A stretch of DNA of 64,000 bases from SSSZ01 sp016790965 (GTDB lineage Bacteria; Pseudomonadota; Gammaproteobacteria; Burkholderiales; Rhodocyclaceae): NCBI GenBank assembly GCA_016790965.1, contig JAEUNZ010000034.1, positions 1 through 64,000 of the forward strand, given 5' to 3'. The position numbers and the translations under genes are program-made. The notes under the pieces are model-generated. The model did not search any database and was not told the origin of the DNA. It saw only the letters and a program-made list of their open reading frames with translations. Positions within the stretch are counted from its first letter, which is position 1; each line of letters begins with the position of its first letter. This document shows positions 23,387 to 31,936 of the stretch, piece after piece.

Positions 23387-25300
23387 GTGAGCGACTTTCA
23401 CAATCCGGAAGGGAACCTGGAACGCTTTCGCTTCCGGGTGCTCGTCGCGGGGTTCGCCATCCTCGGGGCCTTTGCCTTGCTGGTTGGGCGCTTTTCCTAC
23501 CTGCAGGTCATCCAGCACGACTATTACCAGACCCGAGCTGAGGATAACCGCATCGCCCTGGTCCCCATCGTCCCCAACCGGGGCGTCATCACTGATCGCA
23601 ATGGCATTATCCTGGCGCGCAACTACTCCGCGTTCACACTGGAAATCACGCCGTCGCGCGTCACGGCCCTGGAGGCGACCATCAACGGCCTGGCGGAACT
23701 GATCGATATCCAGCCCAAGGACCGCAAGCGCTTCAAGCGCCTGCTCGACGAAGCCAAGAATTTCGAATCCATTCCCATCCGCACTCGTCTCACGGACGAG
23801 GAAGTCGCGCGCTTCGCTGCCCACCGCTATCGGTTTCCCGGGGTCGAGGTCAAGGCCCGTCTCTTCCGCCAGTATCCCCTGGGTTCGGTGGCGTCCCACG
23901 CCCTGGGATACATCGGCCGAATCACTGACCGGGATCTGGAGTGGATCGGAGAGCGGGGTCAGGAGGCCAATTACAAGGGCACCGATCACATCGGCAAAAC
24001 CGGGCTGGAACAGCGCTACGAGTTCGAATTGCATGGAGAGACCGGTTACGAACAGGTCGAAATCGACGCAGGCGGTCGCGCCGTGCGCAGCCTGAAGCGC
24101 ATCCCGCCGGTGTCCGGCAACAACCTCGTCCTGACCCTGGACGTAAAATTGCAGGAAATGGCCGAGAAGGCCTTCGGGGACCGCATGGGGTCCCTGGTCG
24201 CCATCGAACCTGCCTCGGGGGGCATCCTGGCCCTGGTCTCGACGCCGACCTACGACCCTAATCTCTTCGTGGACGGCATCACCCCGGACAACTGGAAGGA
24301 ACTGAACGAGGATCCCCACAAGCCCATGGTCAATCGCGCCATCAACGGCGCCTACCCGCCGGGGTCGACCTTCAAGCCCTTCATGGCCCTGGCCGCCCTG
24401 GAAGCCGGCAAGCGCACTCCGGCCCAGGCCATCAGCGACCCGGGCTTTTTCACCTTCGGTAACCACACCTTCCGGGATGACAAGAAGGGCGGGCATGGCA
24501 TGGTCGACATGTACAAATCCATCGTCCACTCCTGCGATACCTATTACTACATGTTGGCCAACGACCTGGGAATCGACGGCATCGCCCGCTTCATGGGAAG
24601 CCTTGGCCTCGGTCAGCGGACCGGCGTTGACCTCGGCAAGGACGAGAACGGCGAATCCAGGGGCGTTCTCCCGTCGCCGGAGTGGAAGAAACAACGGTTT
24701 CGCAAGCCGGAACAGCAAAAATGGTACGCCGGAGAAACCATTTCCATCGGTATCGGCCAAGGCTACAACGCCTACACCCCCATCCAGCTCGCCCAGGCCA
24801 CTGCCACACTGGCTAACGACGGAATCCTGTTCAGGCCCCATCTGGTACGCGAAATCATCAACACACGCAGCGGCGAAAAGCGCCTGATCGAACCCCGGCC
24901 TCTACGCGATCTGCAATGGAAGAGCCAGAACATCGAGGTCATCAAACACGCCATGGTGGGGGTAAACAAGGAGGGCACTGGCACCCGCGCGTTCGCCGGA
25001 GCCCCTTACCAGGCGGCGGGCAAGACCGGGACGGCCCAGGTCTTTTCCTTGAAGGGGGCTGACTACAAAGCCCATAGCGTGAAGAAAGAACTGCGCGATC
25101 ACGCCCTCTTCATCGCCTACGCTCCGGCCGAAAAGCCGGTCATCGCCCTGGCCATCCTGGTGGAAAACGGCGGATTCGGTGCCCAGTCTGCAGCGCCCAT
25201 CGCGCGCATGGTTTTCGACTACTATCTCGCGGGCAAGGTGCCTGCCGGGGCGGCGGACGAGGACGCCGCAGCGGTCGAAAACGACAACGAGGAGGAGTAG
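23387..25300 (+). CDS. mrdA: Peptidoglycan transpeptidase PBP2
   Basis: A 637-residue class B penicillin-binding protein that cross-links peptidoglycan during side-wall growth. It has an N-terminal membrane anchor (LVAGFAILGAFALLVGRFSY), a PBP dimerisation domain with PNRGVITDRNG and the transpeptidase domain. Active-site motifs are Ser327-x-x-Lys330 in PPGSTFKPF, a SCDT segment and KTGTAQV (Lys546). It starts at GTG 23387, 13 bases after the TIR element, and is followed within 7 bases by rodA. Confidence 0.95.
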   Translation: MSDFHNPEGNLERFRFRVLVAGFAILGAFALLVGRFSYLQVIQHDYYQTRAEDNRIALVPIVPNRGVITDRNGIILARNYSAFTLEITPSRVTALEATINGLAELIDIQPKDRKRFKRLLDEAKNFESIPIRTRLTDEEVARFAAHRYRFPGVEVKARLFRQYPLGSVASHALGYIGRITDRDLEWIGERGQEANYKGTDHIGKTGLEQRYEFELHGETGYEQVEIDAGGRAVRSLKRIPPVSGNNLVLTLDVKLQEMAEKAFGDRMGSLVAIEPASGGILALVSTPTYDPNLFVDGITPDNWKELNEDPHKPMVNRAINGAYPPGSTFKPFMALAALEAGKRTPAQAISDPGFFTFGNHTFRDDKKGGHGMVDMYKSIVHSCDTYYYMLANDLGIDGIARFMGSLGLGQRTGVDLGKDENGESRGVLPSPEWKKQRFRKPEQQKWYAGETISIGIGQGYNAYTPIQLAQATATLANDGILFRPHLVREIINTRSGEKRLIEPRPLRDLQWKSQNIEVIKHAMVGVNKEGTGTRAFAGAPYQAAGKTGTAQVFSLKGADYKAHSVKKELRDHALFIAYAPAEKPVIALAILVENGGFGAQSAAPIARMVFDYYLAGKVPAGAADEDAAAVENDNEEE

Positions 25301-25306
25301 GGGCCC

Positions 25307-26419
25307 ATGGTCAACTGGCGCGGATGGCTGCGGCGCGGCTGGAATGGCCTGGTAGGTCCCCTGGATGGCCCGCTTCTGGGCATCGCCCTCACCATCATGG
25401 CCATAGGGGTGGCGACCATCCATTCAGCGACCTATGACGGCGTCGATCGTAGCGCCTCCCAGACTCTGCACCTGGGTCTCGCCATGACCATCATGTGGGC
25501 TGCGGCGCGCGTGCCGCCCCAGAAGCTCATGCGTTTCGCCATTCCGCTCTACGTGCTGGGGGTCGTGCTCCTGGTCGGGGTGTTCATTTTCGGCGTTACG
25601 GTCAATGGCGCCCGGCGCTGGCTTCCTCTCGGCTTCACCCGCATCCAGCCCTCGGAGATCATGAAGATCGCCATGCCTCTGATGCTGGCCTGGTACTTCC
25701 ACAAGTACGAATCGGCCCTGAATTTCCGCCATTACGGAATAGCCGCCCTCCTGCTCTTTGTCCCCTTCGCACTCATCGCCAAGCAGCCCGACCTGGGAAC
25801 GGCGATCCTCGTGGGTGCCGCCGGGTTCTATGTCATCTTTTTCGCCGGCCTGCCCTGGAAAGTGATCGGAGGATTGGCGGCAGCCGGTGCCGCGGCGGCC
25901 CCCCTGCTCTGGAACCTCATGCACGACTACCAGAGAAAACGCATCCTGACCCTCATCGATCCCAGCAGCGATCCCCTGGGCGCCGGTTATCACATCATCC
26001 AGGCGACCATCGCCATCGGCTCCGGTGGCCCGTTTGGCAAGGGTTACCTGAATGGCACCCAGACCCACCTGGAATTCATACCGGAGCGCCACACCGACTT
26101 TATCTTCGCCGTCTTCTCGGAAGAGTGGGGCCTGCTCGGTAACCTGACCCTGGTCTTCCTCTATACCCTGCTCATCGGGCGGGGACTGATGATCGCCTCC
26201 GCGGCGCCCATGCTCTTTTCCAGGCTTCTGGCCGGCGCCATCACCCTGGGCTTCTTCACCTATGCCTTCATCAACATGGGTATGGTCAGCGGCATCCTGC
26301 CGGTGGTCGGCGTCCCGCTGCCGTTCATGAGCTACGGTGGCACGGCGCTGGTCACGCTCTTCCTCGCGATCGGCATCCTCATGTCGATCAATAGTCACCG
26401 CATGCTGGTCCAGAAATGA
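25307..26419 (+). CDS. rodA: Peptidoglycan glycosyltransferase RodA
   Basis: A 370-residue SEDS-family polytopic membrane protein that polymerises lipid II together with PBP2. The family segments GARRWLPLGFTRIQPSEIMK, KQPDLGTAILVGAAG, the extracellular-loop ERHTDFIFAVFSEEWG and the final PLPFMSYGGTALVT are intact. Its stop overlaps the start of rlpA. Confidence 0.95.
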   Translation: MVNWRGWLRRGWNGLVGPLDGPLLGIALTIMAIGVATIHSATYDGVDRSASQTLHLGLAMTIMWAAARVPPQKLMRFAIPLYVLGVVLLVGVFIFGVTVNGARRWLPLGFTRIQPSEIMKIAMPLMLAWYFHKYESALNFRHYGIAALLLFVPFALIAKQPDLGTAILVGAAGFYVIFFAGLPWKVIGGLAAAGAAAAPLLWNLMHDYQRKRILTLIDPSSDPLGAGYHIIQATIAIGSGGPFGKGYLNGTQTHLEFIPERHTDFIFAVFSEEWGLLGNLTLVFLYTLLIGRGLMIASAAPMLFSRLLAGAITLGFFTYAFINMGMVSGILPVVGVPLPFMSYGGTALVTLFLAIGILMSINSHRMLVQK

Positions 26420-27405
26420 CCTGGTTTCTCCGCCTGCGTGGCGCGTTCAACCCGGCGGTGGTCGCGCTTGTCGTCACCGCCTGCGGCAGTGCCCCGCCCC
26501 TGGTACCGGCCCCCGACCCCGGTGCCACCTCCTCATCAGCGACACCCTCGTCCCGCACGCCAACCCGCAAGCCCCAGGTCACCCTCAAACGGGGGGGAGG
26601 CTTCTACAAGGACGACGGTCCCGGCGAGGAGATCCCCGACGGTCTCGACGACGTTCCCGACGCGGAACCCCGCTGGGAGGCCCTGCACAAACCCGCCCTC
26701 AGGCCCTACGTGGTCCTGGGCAAGGAATACGTCCCCAACACCGCGCTGCGGCCCTACAAGGCCCGCGGCATCGCCAGTTGGTACGGCAAGAAATTCCACG
26801 GCCAGAAGACCTCCATCGGCGAGCCCTACGACATGTTCGCCATGACCGCAGCCCACCCCACCCTGGCGCTTCCGTCGTACGTGCGGGTCACCCAGCTACA
26901 GAGCGGCAAGTCGGTAGTCGTTCGGGTCACCGACCGGGGGCCCTTTCACGCTGACCGCATCATCGACCTCTCCTACACCGCCGCCTACAAACTGGGGCTC
27001 ATCAGCGGCGGCAGTGGCCTAGTCGAAGTCGAAGCGCTACTCCCAGGAGAAGGCGCCGTCTTACGGCCCCTGCCCCCGACCGAAAGGGACGAGATCGAAG
27101 AACTCAGCCGCCGTCTGGCCAGGGAGGAAGCTCCCGTTCAGGCGGCCCCGGCGACCGACGGCCCTCCGGCGCGAGGTGTCTATCTCCAGTTGGGCGCTTT
27201 CGGCAATGCGGACAATGCTGAAACCCTGCGCAATCACCTGACCCGGGAACTTGACTGGCTGAGCGAGCCGATGCGCGTGGTCCCGGGCAACGGGGTGCAT
27301 CGCCTCCACCTCGGTCCCTACGGCAATCGTGCCGAAGCCGAGCGTGTGGCAGAAAAAATCCGCCTCGCCTTGGGCTACCGCCCGACCTTCGTGACGCGGC
27401 CCTAG
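26416..27405 (+). CDS. rlpA: RlpA-family septal ring lipoprotein / lytic transglycosylase
   Basis: A 329-residue protein. An N-terminal hydrophobic segment ending in a lipobox-like VVTAC is followed by a Pro/Ser-rich linker. The double-psi beta-barrel RlpA domain (GIASWYGKKFHGQKTSIGEP, later VRVTDRGPFHADRIIDLSYT) lies at about 115-205. A C-terminal SPOR domain (VYLQLGAFGNADNAETLRNH) lies at about 255-329 and binds denuded glycan. It overlaps rodA by four bases. Its TAG stop lies within the left repeat of the second 168-bp element. Confidence 0.9.
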   Translation: MTWFLRLRGAFNPAVVALVVTACGSAPPLVPAPDPGATSSSATPSSRTPTRKPQVTLKRGGGFYKDDGPGEEIPDGLDDVPDAEPRWEALHKPALRPYVVLGKEYVPNTALRPYKARGIASWYGKKFHGQKTSIGEPYDMFAMTAAHPTLALPSYVRVTQLQSGKSVVVRVTDRGPFHADRIIDLSYTAAYKLGLISGGSGLVEVEALLPGEGAVLRPLPPTERDEIEELSRRLAREEAPVQAAPATDGPPARGVYLQLGAFGNADNAETLRNHLTRELDWLSEPMRVVPGNGVHRLHLGPYGNRAEAERVAEKIRLALGYRPTFVTRP

Positions 27406-27569
27406 TAGTCAGTCACATAGGTTTGCGTGAATGCCGAGGCGCGCATCCGCGCCCGGATCGCGCGAAGCGAACCGCAGCCATAGCCGAAGCTATGGCGAGG
27501 ATGAGCGACAAAGCGAGCCGGGATGCGGGGCGGGCCGAACATCGCTGAACCTATGTGACTGACTACTAG
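27402..27569. repeat. 168-bp terminal-inverted-repeat element, family I copy 2
   Basis: Perfect 22-base terminal repeats lie at 27402-27423 (CTAGTAGTCAGTCACATAGG...) and 27548-27569. The copy is inverted relative to 23207-23374, has exactly the same length and is similar along its whole length. At the two terminal positions where the copies differ, both ends changed together. The centre is a palindrome, GCCATAGC-CGAA-GCTATGGC at 27477-27496. The rlpA stop codon is inside the left repeat. Confidence 0.85.
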
Positions 27570-27604
27570 GTCTGTCCGCGCCGATCCGGTGCAGCCTCTG
27601 AGCG

Positions 27605-28510
27605 CTATGCTTCGGGCGGACCGAGAAAAACCGTGGCGACGACCTCGTTGCCGCGGCCGCGGTATTCGATATTGCCGAAACTCATCATCTTGGCCATGGC
27701 AATGCCGCGGCCATTGGGGTCGAAGGCCCGGTCAGGGTCGAAATCGAGAAATTTCTTCCAGTCGAAGCCTTCACCTTGGTCGATGATGGTGAAGGTGATA
27801 CGGTCGGTGAAGCGCTCGCAGCGTACCGTCGCGAAGCGTGCGCAAAACTGGGGCAGCGCCAGACGGCGAGCGATTTCCGCCTCCCATTGACCTTCCCACT
27901 TGAGCAGCGCTTTTTCCTTGTAGGTGACCCCAAGGTTGCCGTGTTCGACCGCATTCACCAACAGGTCCGCCAAGCCGGGTGCCACGGTTTCCGGCTGGGG
28001 ACACAGTGCGGCCAACATTGGTACCAGGCGGCTCACGTCCTCCAGGGTGGAGAAGCGTTCCTCGACCCCCAGGGAAACTCCCTCACCGGGGCTGCCATCG
28101 CCGACTTCCTGAAGAACCCGTGCCCGGGTACGCAAGTCGTCCAGGGCCGAACGTACGATCTGCACGAGCGCCTCGGGCTCGTAGGGTTTGGTGAGGTAGT
28201 AGTAGGCCCCGGCATCCAGCCCCTCGCGAATCTGCTGCGGCGTCGAAGCTGCGGTCTGCATGATGACGGGGATGTCCACGAAGCGCGCTTCGGCCTTGAG
28301 CCGCCGCAGGAATTCCATGCCGTCCAGCTTGGGCATCATGCGGTCGAGCACGACCAGATCGAAGGGCTGCTGCGTGAGCAGCAGCTCCTCCCAGGCCGCC
28401 ACGGGATCGGGGAACAGTTCGAGGTCGAGCCCCTCTTCGGCGAGGAACTCCTCGATGATGAAAAGATTCATCTCTTCATCGTCGACGACGAGCACGCGCT
28501 CTTTCTTCAT
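27605..28510 (-). CDS. Response regulator with HATPase (anti-sigma-kinase-like) output
   Basis: A 301-residue protein. Residues 1-125 are a receiver domain with RVLVVDDEEMN (acidic pocket), the phospho-acceptor Asp in LVVLDRMMPKLDG, a Thr/Ala switch and LTKPYEP (Lys). Residues about 150-300 form a GHKL-type ATP-binding domain: LADLLVNAVEHGNLG (N box), IIDQGEGFDW (G1) and DPNGRGIAMAKMM (G2), as in RsbW-like kinases. There is no DNA-binding domain, so it likely controls a partner switch. It diverges from ubiUVT. Confidence 0.85.
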   Translation of the reverse strand: MKKERVLVVDDEEMNLFIIEEFLAEEGLDLELFPDPVAAWEELLLTQQPFDLVVLDRMMPKLDGMEFLRRLKAEARFVDIPVIMQTAASTPQQIREGLDAGAYYYLTKPYEPEALVQIVRSALDDLRTRARVLQEVGDGSPGEGVSLGVEERFSTLEDVSRLVPMLAALCPQPETVAPGLADLLVNAVEHGNLGVTYKEKALLKWEGQWEAEIARRLALPQFCARFATVRCERFTDRITFTIIDQGEGFDWKKFLDFDPDRAFDPNGRGIAMAKMMSFGNIEYRGRGNEVVATVFLGPPEA

Positions 28511-28595
28511 CGGGTCTGTCTCCTCTGCACCTGGCTCAGCGCCATCACCCTTCTTTTCGGGCCATCATACCCGAAGATGCCGCTGAAACCGGCCC

Positions 28596-28636
28596 TTGAC
28601 CGGGATCAAGGGCCAATTCCGAGCACCGACTATACT
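28596..28636 (+). promoter_or_regulatory. FNR-type box and -10 of the ubiUVT promoter
   Basis: TTGACCGGGATCAA at 28596-28609 is a near-consensus FNR/ANR site (TTGAT-N4-ATCAA) inside a longer perfect palindrome, GGCCCTTGA and its complement. TATACT at 28631-28636 is a good -10. The implied start near 28643 places the box centre at about -41, the class II activator position, so the ubi genes should be induced when oxygen is low. Confidence 0.68.
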
Positions 28637-28664
28637 GCCCGGTCCGCCCCGCACTCCCTTGCCC

Positions 28665-29672
28665 ATGTCCGCACTGCCTGATCTCGTCTGCCCGGCTGGC
28701 AGCTTGCCCGCCCTCAAGGCTGCCGTCGACAACGGTGCCGATGCCGTCTATCTCGGCTTTCGCAACGACACCAACGCACGTAATTTTGCCGGGCTCAACT
28801 TCGACTCAGCCACCCTGGCCGAGGGGATTCGATACGCCCGGGGCAAGGGCTGCGAAGTGCTACTCGCCATCAATACCTTTCCGCAGCCCGGGCGGGTCTC
28901 TGATTGGCGCAGGGCCGTCGACACCGCGGCCGATCTGAAAGTGGACGCGATCATCCTCGCCGACGTGGGCCTCCTGGATTACGCCTGCCGCTACCACCCG
29001 GGCCAGCGCCTCCACCTTTCGGTCCAGGGATCGGCTACTAGCTACGAAGCCATCAACTTCGCTCAGCGGGAATTCGGGGTGCGCCGGGCGGTCCTGCCGC
29101 GGGTGCTCACTCTCGCTCAGGTCGAGCACGTTATTCGCAATACGCCGGTGGAGATCGAAGTCTTCGGCTTCGGCAGCCTGTGTGTCATGAACGAGGGCCG
29201 CTGCTGGCTCTCCTCCTACGCCTGCGGTGAATCGCCCAACACCGTCGGCGCCTGCTCGCCGGCCAAGTACGTCAAGTGGGACAAGTCCCCGGGGCGCATG
29301 GACACCCGCCTCAACGGAATCCTCATCGACCGCTTCGCCGACGACGAACCGGCCGGCTACCCAACCCTGTGCAAAGGCCGCTTCGAAGTGCGGGGGGAAA
29401 CCTATTACGCCCTGGAAGAACCCACCAGCCTCAACGTCCTTTCCATCCTGCCCGATATCGTCAAGGCCGGCGTGCGCGCCATCAAGATCGAAGGCCGCCA
29501 ACGCAGCCCTGCCTACGTGGCCCAGGTCACCCGCACCCTGCGCGCCGCTCTGGATGCCCTGGCCACGGACCGGGAGCGCTACCACGTCCGCCCCGACTGG
29601 CAGGCCCAGTTGGCCAAGGTCTCCGAAGGCACCCAGGCCACCCTGGGTGCCTACAATCGGCCCTGGAGGTGA
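28665..29672 (+). CDS. ubiU: O2-independent ubiquinone hydroxylation protein UbiU
   Basis: A 335-residue U32-peptidase-family protein. With UbiV it forms a complex that hydroxylates the ubiquinone ring without oxygen. LVCPAGSLPALKAAVDNGAD at the start, the substrate-like FGFGSLCVMNEGRCWLSSY with family cysteines, and the late IKIEGRQRSPAYV are typical. The ATG at 28665 is preferred over an ATG in the promoter palindrome region. First gene of ubiUVT. Confidence 0.92.
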   Translation: MSALPDLVCPAGSLPALKAAVDNGADAVYLGFRNDTNARNFAGLNFDSATLAEGIRYARGKGCEVLLAINTFPQPGRVSDWRRAVDTAADLKVDAIILADVGLLDYACRYHPGQRLHLSVQGSATSYEAINFAQREFGVRRAVLPRVLTLAQVEHVIRNTPVEIEVFGFGSLCVMNEGRCWLSSYACGESPNTVGACSPAKYVKWDKSPGRMDTRLNGILIDRFADDEPAGYPTLCKGRFEVRGETYYALEEPTSLNVLSILPDIVKAGVRAIKIEGRQRSPAYVAQVTRTLRAALDALATDRERYHVRPDWQAQLAKVSEGTQATLGAYNRPWR

Positions 29673-29719
29673 GGATAGGTGTGCGCACGCCTTACCCTAC
29701 CTTTCACTCCTAAGCACCC

Positions 29720-30619
29720 ATGAAACTCGCCCTCGGTCCTCTCCTCTACTTCTGGCCCAAGAACCAAGTTCTCGAGTTCTACGCCGAAATGGCGGAGAAC
29801 GCTGCCCTGGATGTCATCTACGTCGGCGAGGTCGTCTGTTCGCGGCGCCAGCAGATGCGAGTGGGAGACTGGATCGGTCTGGCGCGTGATCTGCGCGATG
29901 CGGGCAAGGAGGTGGTGGTCTCTGCCCAGGCCCTGCTGGAGTCGGAAAGCGATCTCAAGGCCCTGCGTCGTCTGGTGGATGAGGCGGGTTGCCTGATGGA
30001 GGCCAACGATCTCGGGGCAGTCAATTTGGTACGGGGCCAGGCCTTCGTTGCAGGACCCCATCTCAACATTTACAACGAGGCCACCCTGGAGACATTCGCC
30101 CGCTTCGGACTGAAGCGCTGGGTACCGCCCCTGGAGGCCGACCGTCGCCTGGTGGAAACCCTGCACCGGGCACGGCCGGCGGGGGTGGAAACGGAAGTCT
30201 TCGCCTTCGGTAAGCTCCCTCTCGCCTTCTCGGCCCGCTGCTTCACCGCCCGTCACTACAACTTGAACAAGGACGATTGCCAGTTCAAGTGTCTCGACCA
30301 CCCGGAAGGGCTGACCCTATCCACCCGGGAGGGTCAGGATTTTCTCACTCTCAACGGCATCCAGACGCAGTCGGCCCAGACCTACAACCTGCTCGCCGAG
30401 GTGCCGGACATGGCGGCCCTGGGCATCGAGAACCTGCGCCTCAGCCCACAACCGGCACATACCAGCGCCGTCATCACCGCCTTCGACGCCGCCCGACGGG
30501 GATTGCCCTTCAGCGCCGACGCTGCCTGGAATCCCTGCGGGATGGTGGACGGCTACTGGTTCGGTGACGCCGGCATCGCCCGCCACGCCAGCTCATCCTC
30601 TCCGGGAGTTGCCTTATGA
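29720..30619 (+). CDS. ubiV: O2-independent ubiquinone hydroxylation protein UbiV
   Basis: A 299-residue U32-family partner of UbiU. It begins MKLALGPLLYFWPKNQVLEF and contains the cysteine-bearing FSARCFTARHYNLNKDDCQF, where UbiV binds a 4Fe-4S cluster, and LDHPEGLTL. It lies 47 bases after ubiU and overlaps ubiT by four bases. Confidence 0.92.
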   Translation: MKLALGPLLYFWPKNQVLEFYAEMAENAALDVIYVGEVVCSRRQQMRVGDWIGLARDLRDAGKEVVVSAQALLESESDLKALRRLVDEAGCLMEANDLGAVNLVRGQAFVAGPHLNIYNEATLETFARFGLKRWVPPLEADRRLVETLHRARPAGVETEVFAFGKLPLAFSARCFTARHYNLNKDDCQFKCLDHPEGLTLSTREGQDFLTLNGIQTQSAQTYNLLAEVPDMAALGIENLRLSPQPAHTSAVITAFDAARRGLPFSADAAWNPCGMVDGYWFGDAGIARHASSSSPGVAL

Positions 30620-31068
30620 GCACAGGCTTCACCGTACCAAAATTCCGGCTTCCCCCCGCCTTGGCCGCGCTCGGCCGCCGTCTTCCCCAGTGGCCTCACG
30701 CCTTGGCCCTAGTCGCCGGGCTCAACGTTGCCCTGCGCCTGCGGCTCCTGCCGACAGGGAGCTTGGCAGCCCTGGAGGACAAGCGCTTCCACGTTCGCGT
30801 CCTCGACAGCGGAGGAGAAGCCCGTTTCTGCTACCGCGGCGGTCTATTCCGGCCGATTTTCGGCGACACGCGCGAGCCTGACCTCTGCTTCTCGGCCAAT
30901 CTCTCGGCCTATCTGCAACTCCTGGCTCGCCAGGAAGACCCGGACACCCTGTTCTTCAATCGGGAGCTGGAAATTACCGGCGACACCGAACTCGGGCTCC
31001 TGGTGAAGAATATGCTCGACGCCATCGAATGGCCCAGCCTGCCGCGCCTGCCCCTTACGAGTCGCTGA
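30616..31068 (+). CDS. ubiT: UbiT SCP2-domain accessory factor
   Basis: A 150-residue protein with a sterol-carrier (SCP2) domain at about 40-135 (FRPIFGDTREPDLCFSANLS, ...FFNRELEITGDTELGL). UbiT binds isoprenoid quinone precursors and is needed for anaerobic ubiquinone synthesis with UbiU and UbiV. Its overlap with ubiV (ATGA) and the order U-V-T support the call. Confidence 0.88.
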   Translation: MSTGFTVPKFRLPPALAALGRRLPQWPHALALVAGLNVALRLRLLPTGSLAALEDKRFHVRVLDSGGEARFCYRGGLFRPIFGDTREPDLCFSANLSAYLQLLARQEDPDTLFFNRELEITGDTELGLLVKNMLDAIEWPSLPRLPLTSR

Positions 31069-31312
31069 ATCTCGAGGAACGGCGGGGCTTCAAACGGGGT
31101 TGAAGCTCGAAAGCCAGGTGCCCGCCCGGATGCGCCAGCGGGCTCGTAGCGATGGACCCGACGGGTGAGCGTTGTGGAGGTGCGTGGAGGTCCAAGGCAC
31201 AAGGGCTCCCGGGGACCGGCACCCGGTCAACCGAGATTCCTAGGGTTACTCGCCCTCACGGCGGAACACCAAGGTTCAGCAAACCCAAAGGCCTCCAGAA
31301 CAATCGACCAAG
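31069..31312. other. Intergenic region between ubiT and the convergent PaiB-like gene
   Basis: 244 bases without a supportable gene. A small inverted repeat, GCTTCAA at 31087-31093 and TTGAAGC at 31100-31106, lies 18 bases after the ubiT stop. It has no T-tract, so it is at best a weak terminator. Nothing else is evident. Confidence 0.4.
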
Positions 31313-31930
31313 TCATTCCCGACCTCCCCGCAACAACCTCGCCATCCCCGGCTGCTCCCCCTCCAACGCCGCCGCCAGACTCTCCCGATTGGCCGCCGGC
31401 TGGTTTTGGCTCACCTTCCACTTCCCCTCCAGCCGATCGATCACCATCTCGATCCCGCAAATGCCCCGCAGCAACTTGTCCGTATAGTCGGCCGGCGCAT
31501 CTTTCACCGCCCAGGGATGGGACCGTGTCGCCTCGTGGGTCGTGGTCAGATCCGTGACCTGCGCGCGAATCCATTCCGCCTCAGGGTGGGTGCGCAGCAC
31601 GCCGTGGGCATGGACGACGGCGTAGTTCCAGGTGGGCACCACCCTGCCATCCACAGCCTTGGTGGCGTAATGGGCCGGACTCACGTAGGTTTGCGGGCCG
31701 TGGAAGATGACCAGCACCGGCGTACCGTCGGCGGCGGCCAGGGGATTGGCGCGGGCCACATGGCCGCGCAGGATGCCCCATGCGCCGGCGGTGCCGTCCA
31801 GGGCCATGGGAAGGTGGTTGGCGCTCAGGCCGTCGCTACCCTGCATCACCACCGTGGCCAGGGGATGGGCGGCCATCAGGCCGTGGAGTTGGGCGCGGTC
31901 GGTGACGGCGAAGTGGGCGGGCAGGTACAT
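31313..31930 (-). CDS. PaiB-family FMN-binding protein
   Basis: A 205-residue protein of the PaiB / FMN-binding negative transcriptional regulator family. It has YLPAHFAVTDRAQLHGLM at the start, LSANHLPMAL, IFHGPQTYVSPAHYATK, VPTWNYAVVHAHG and the late GIEMVIDRLEGKWKVSQNQP. In Bacillus, PaiB affects protease and sporulation genes; elsewhere the role is unclear. It starts six bases after liuB and is probably the last gene of that leftward operon. Confidence 0.85.
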   Translation of the reverse strand: MYLPAHFAVTDRAQLHGLMAAHPLATVVMQGSDGLSANHLPMALDGTAGAWGILRGHVARANPLAAADGTPVLVIFHGPQTYVSPAHYATKAVDGRVVPTWNYAVVHAHGVLRTHPEAEWIRAQVTDLTTTHEATRSHPWAVKDAPADYTDKLLRGICGIEMVIDRLEGKWKVSQNQPAANRESLAAALEGEQPGMARLLRGGRE

Positions 31931-31936
31931 GAACGG

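Noticed and set aside
23228..24841. 537-residue open frame on the minus strand
   Set aside because: It is antisense to mrdA; only the plus-strand protein has PBP2 active-site motifs.
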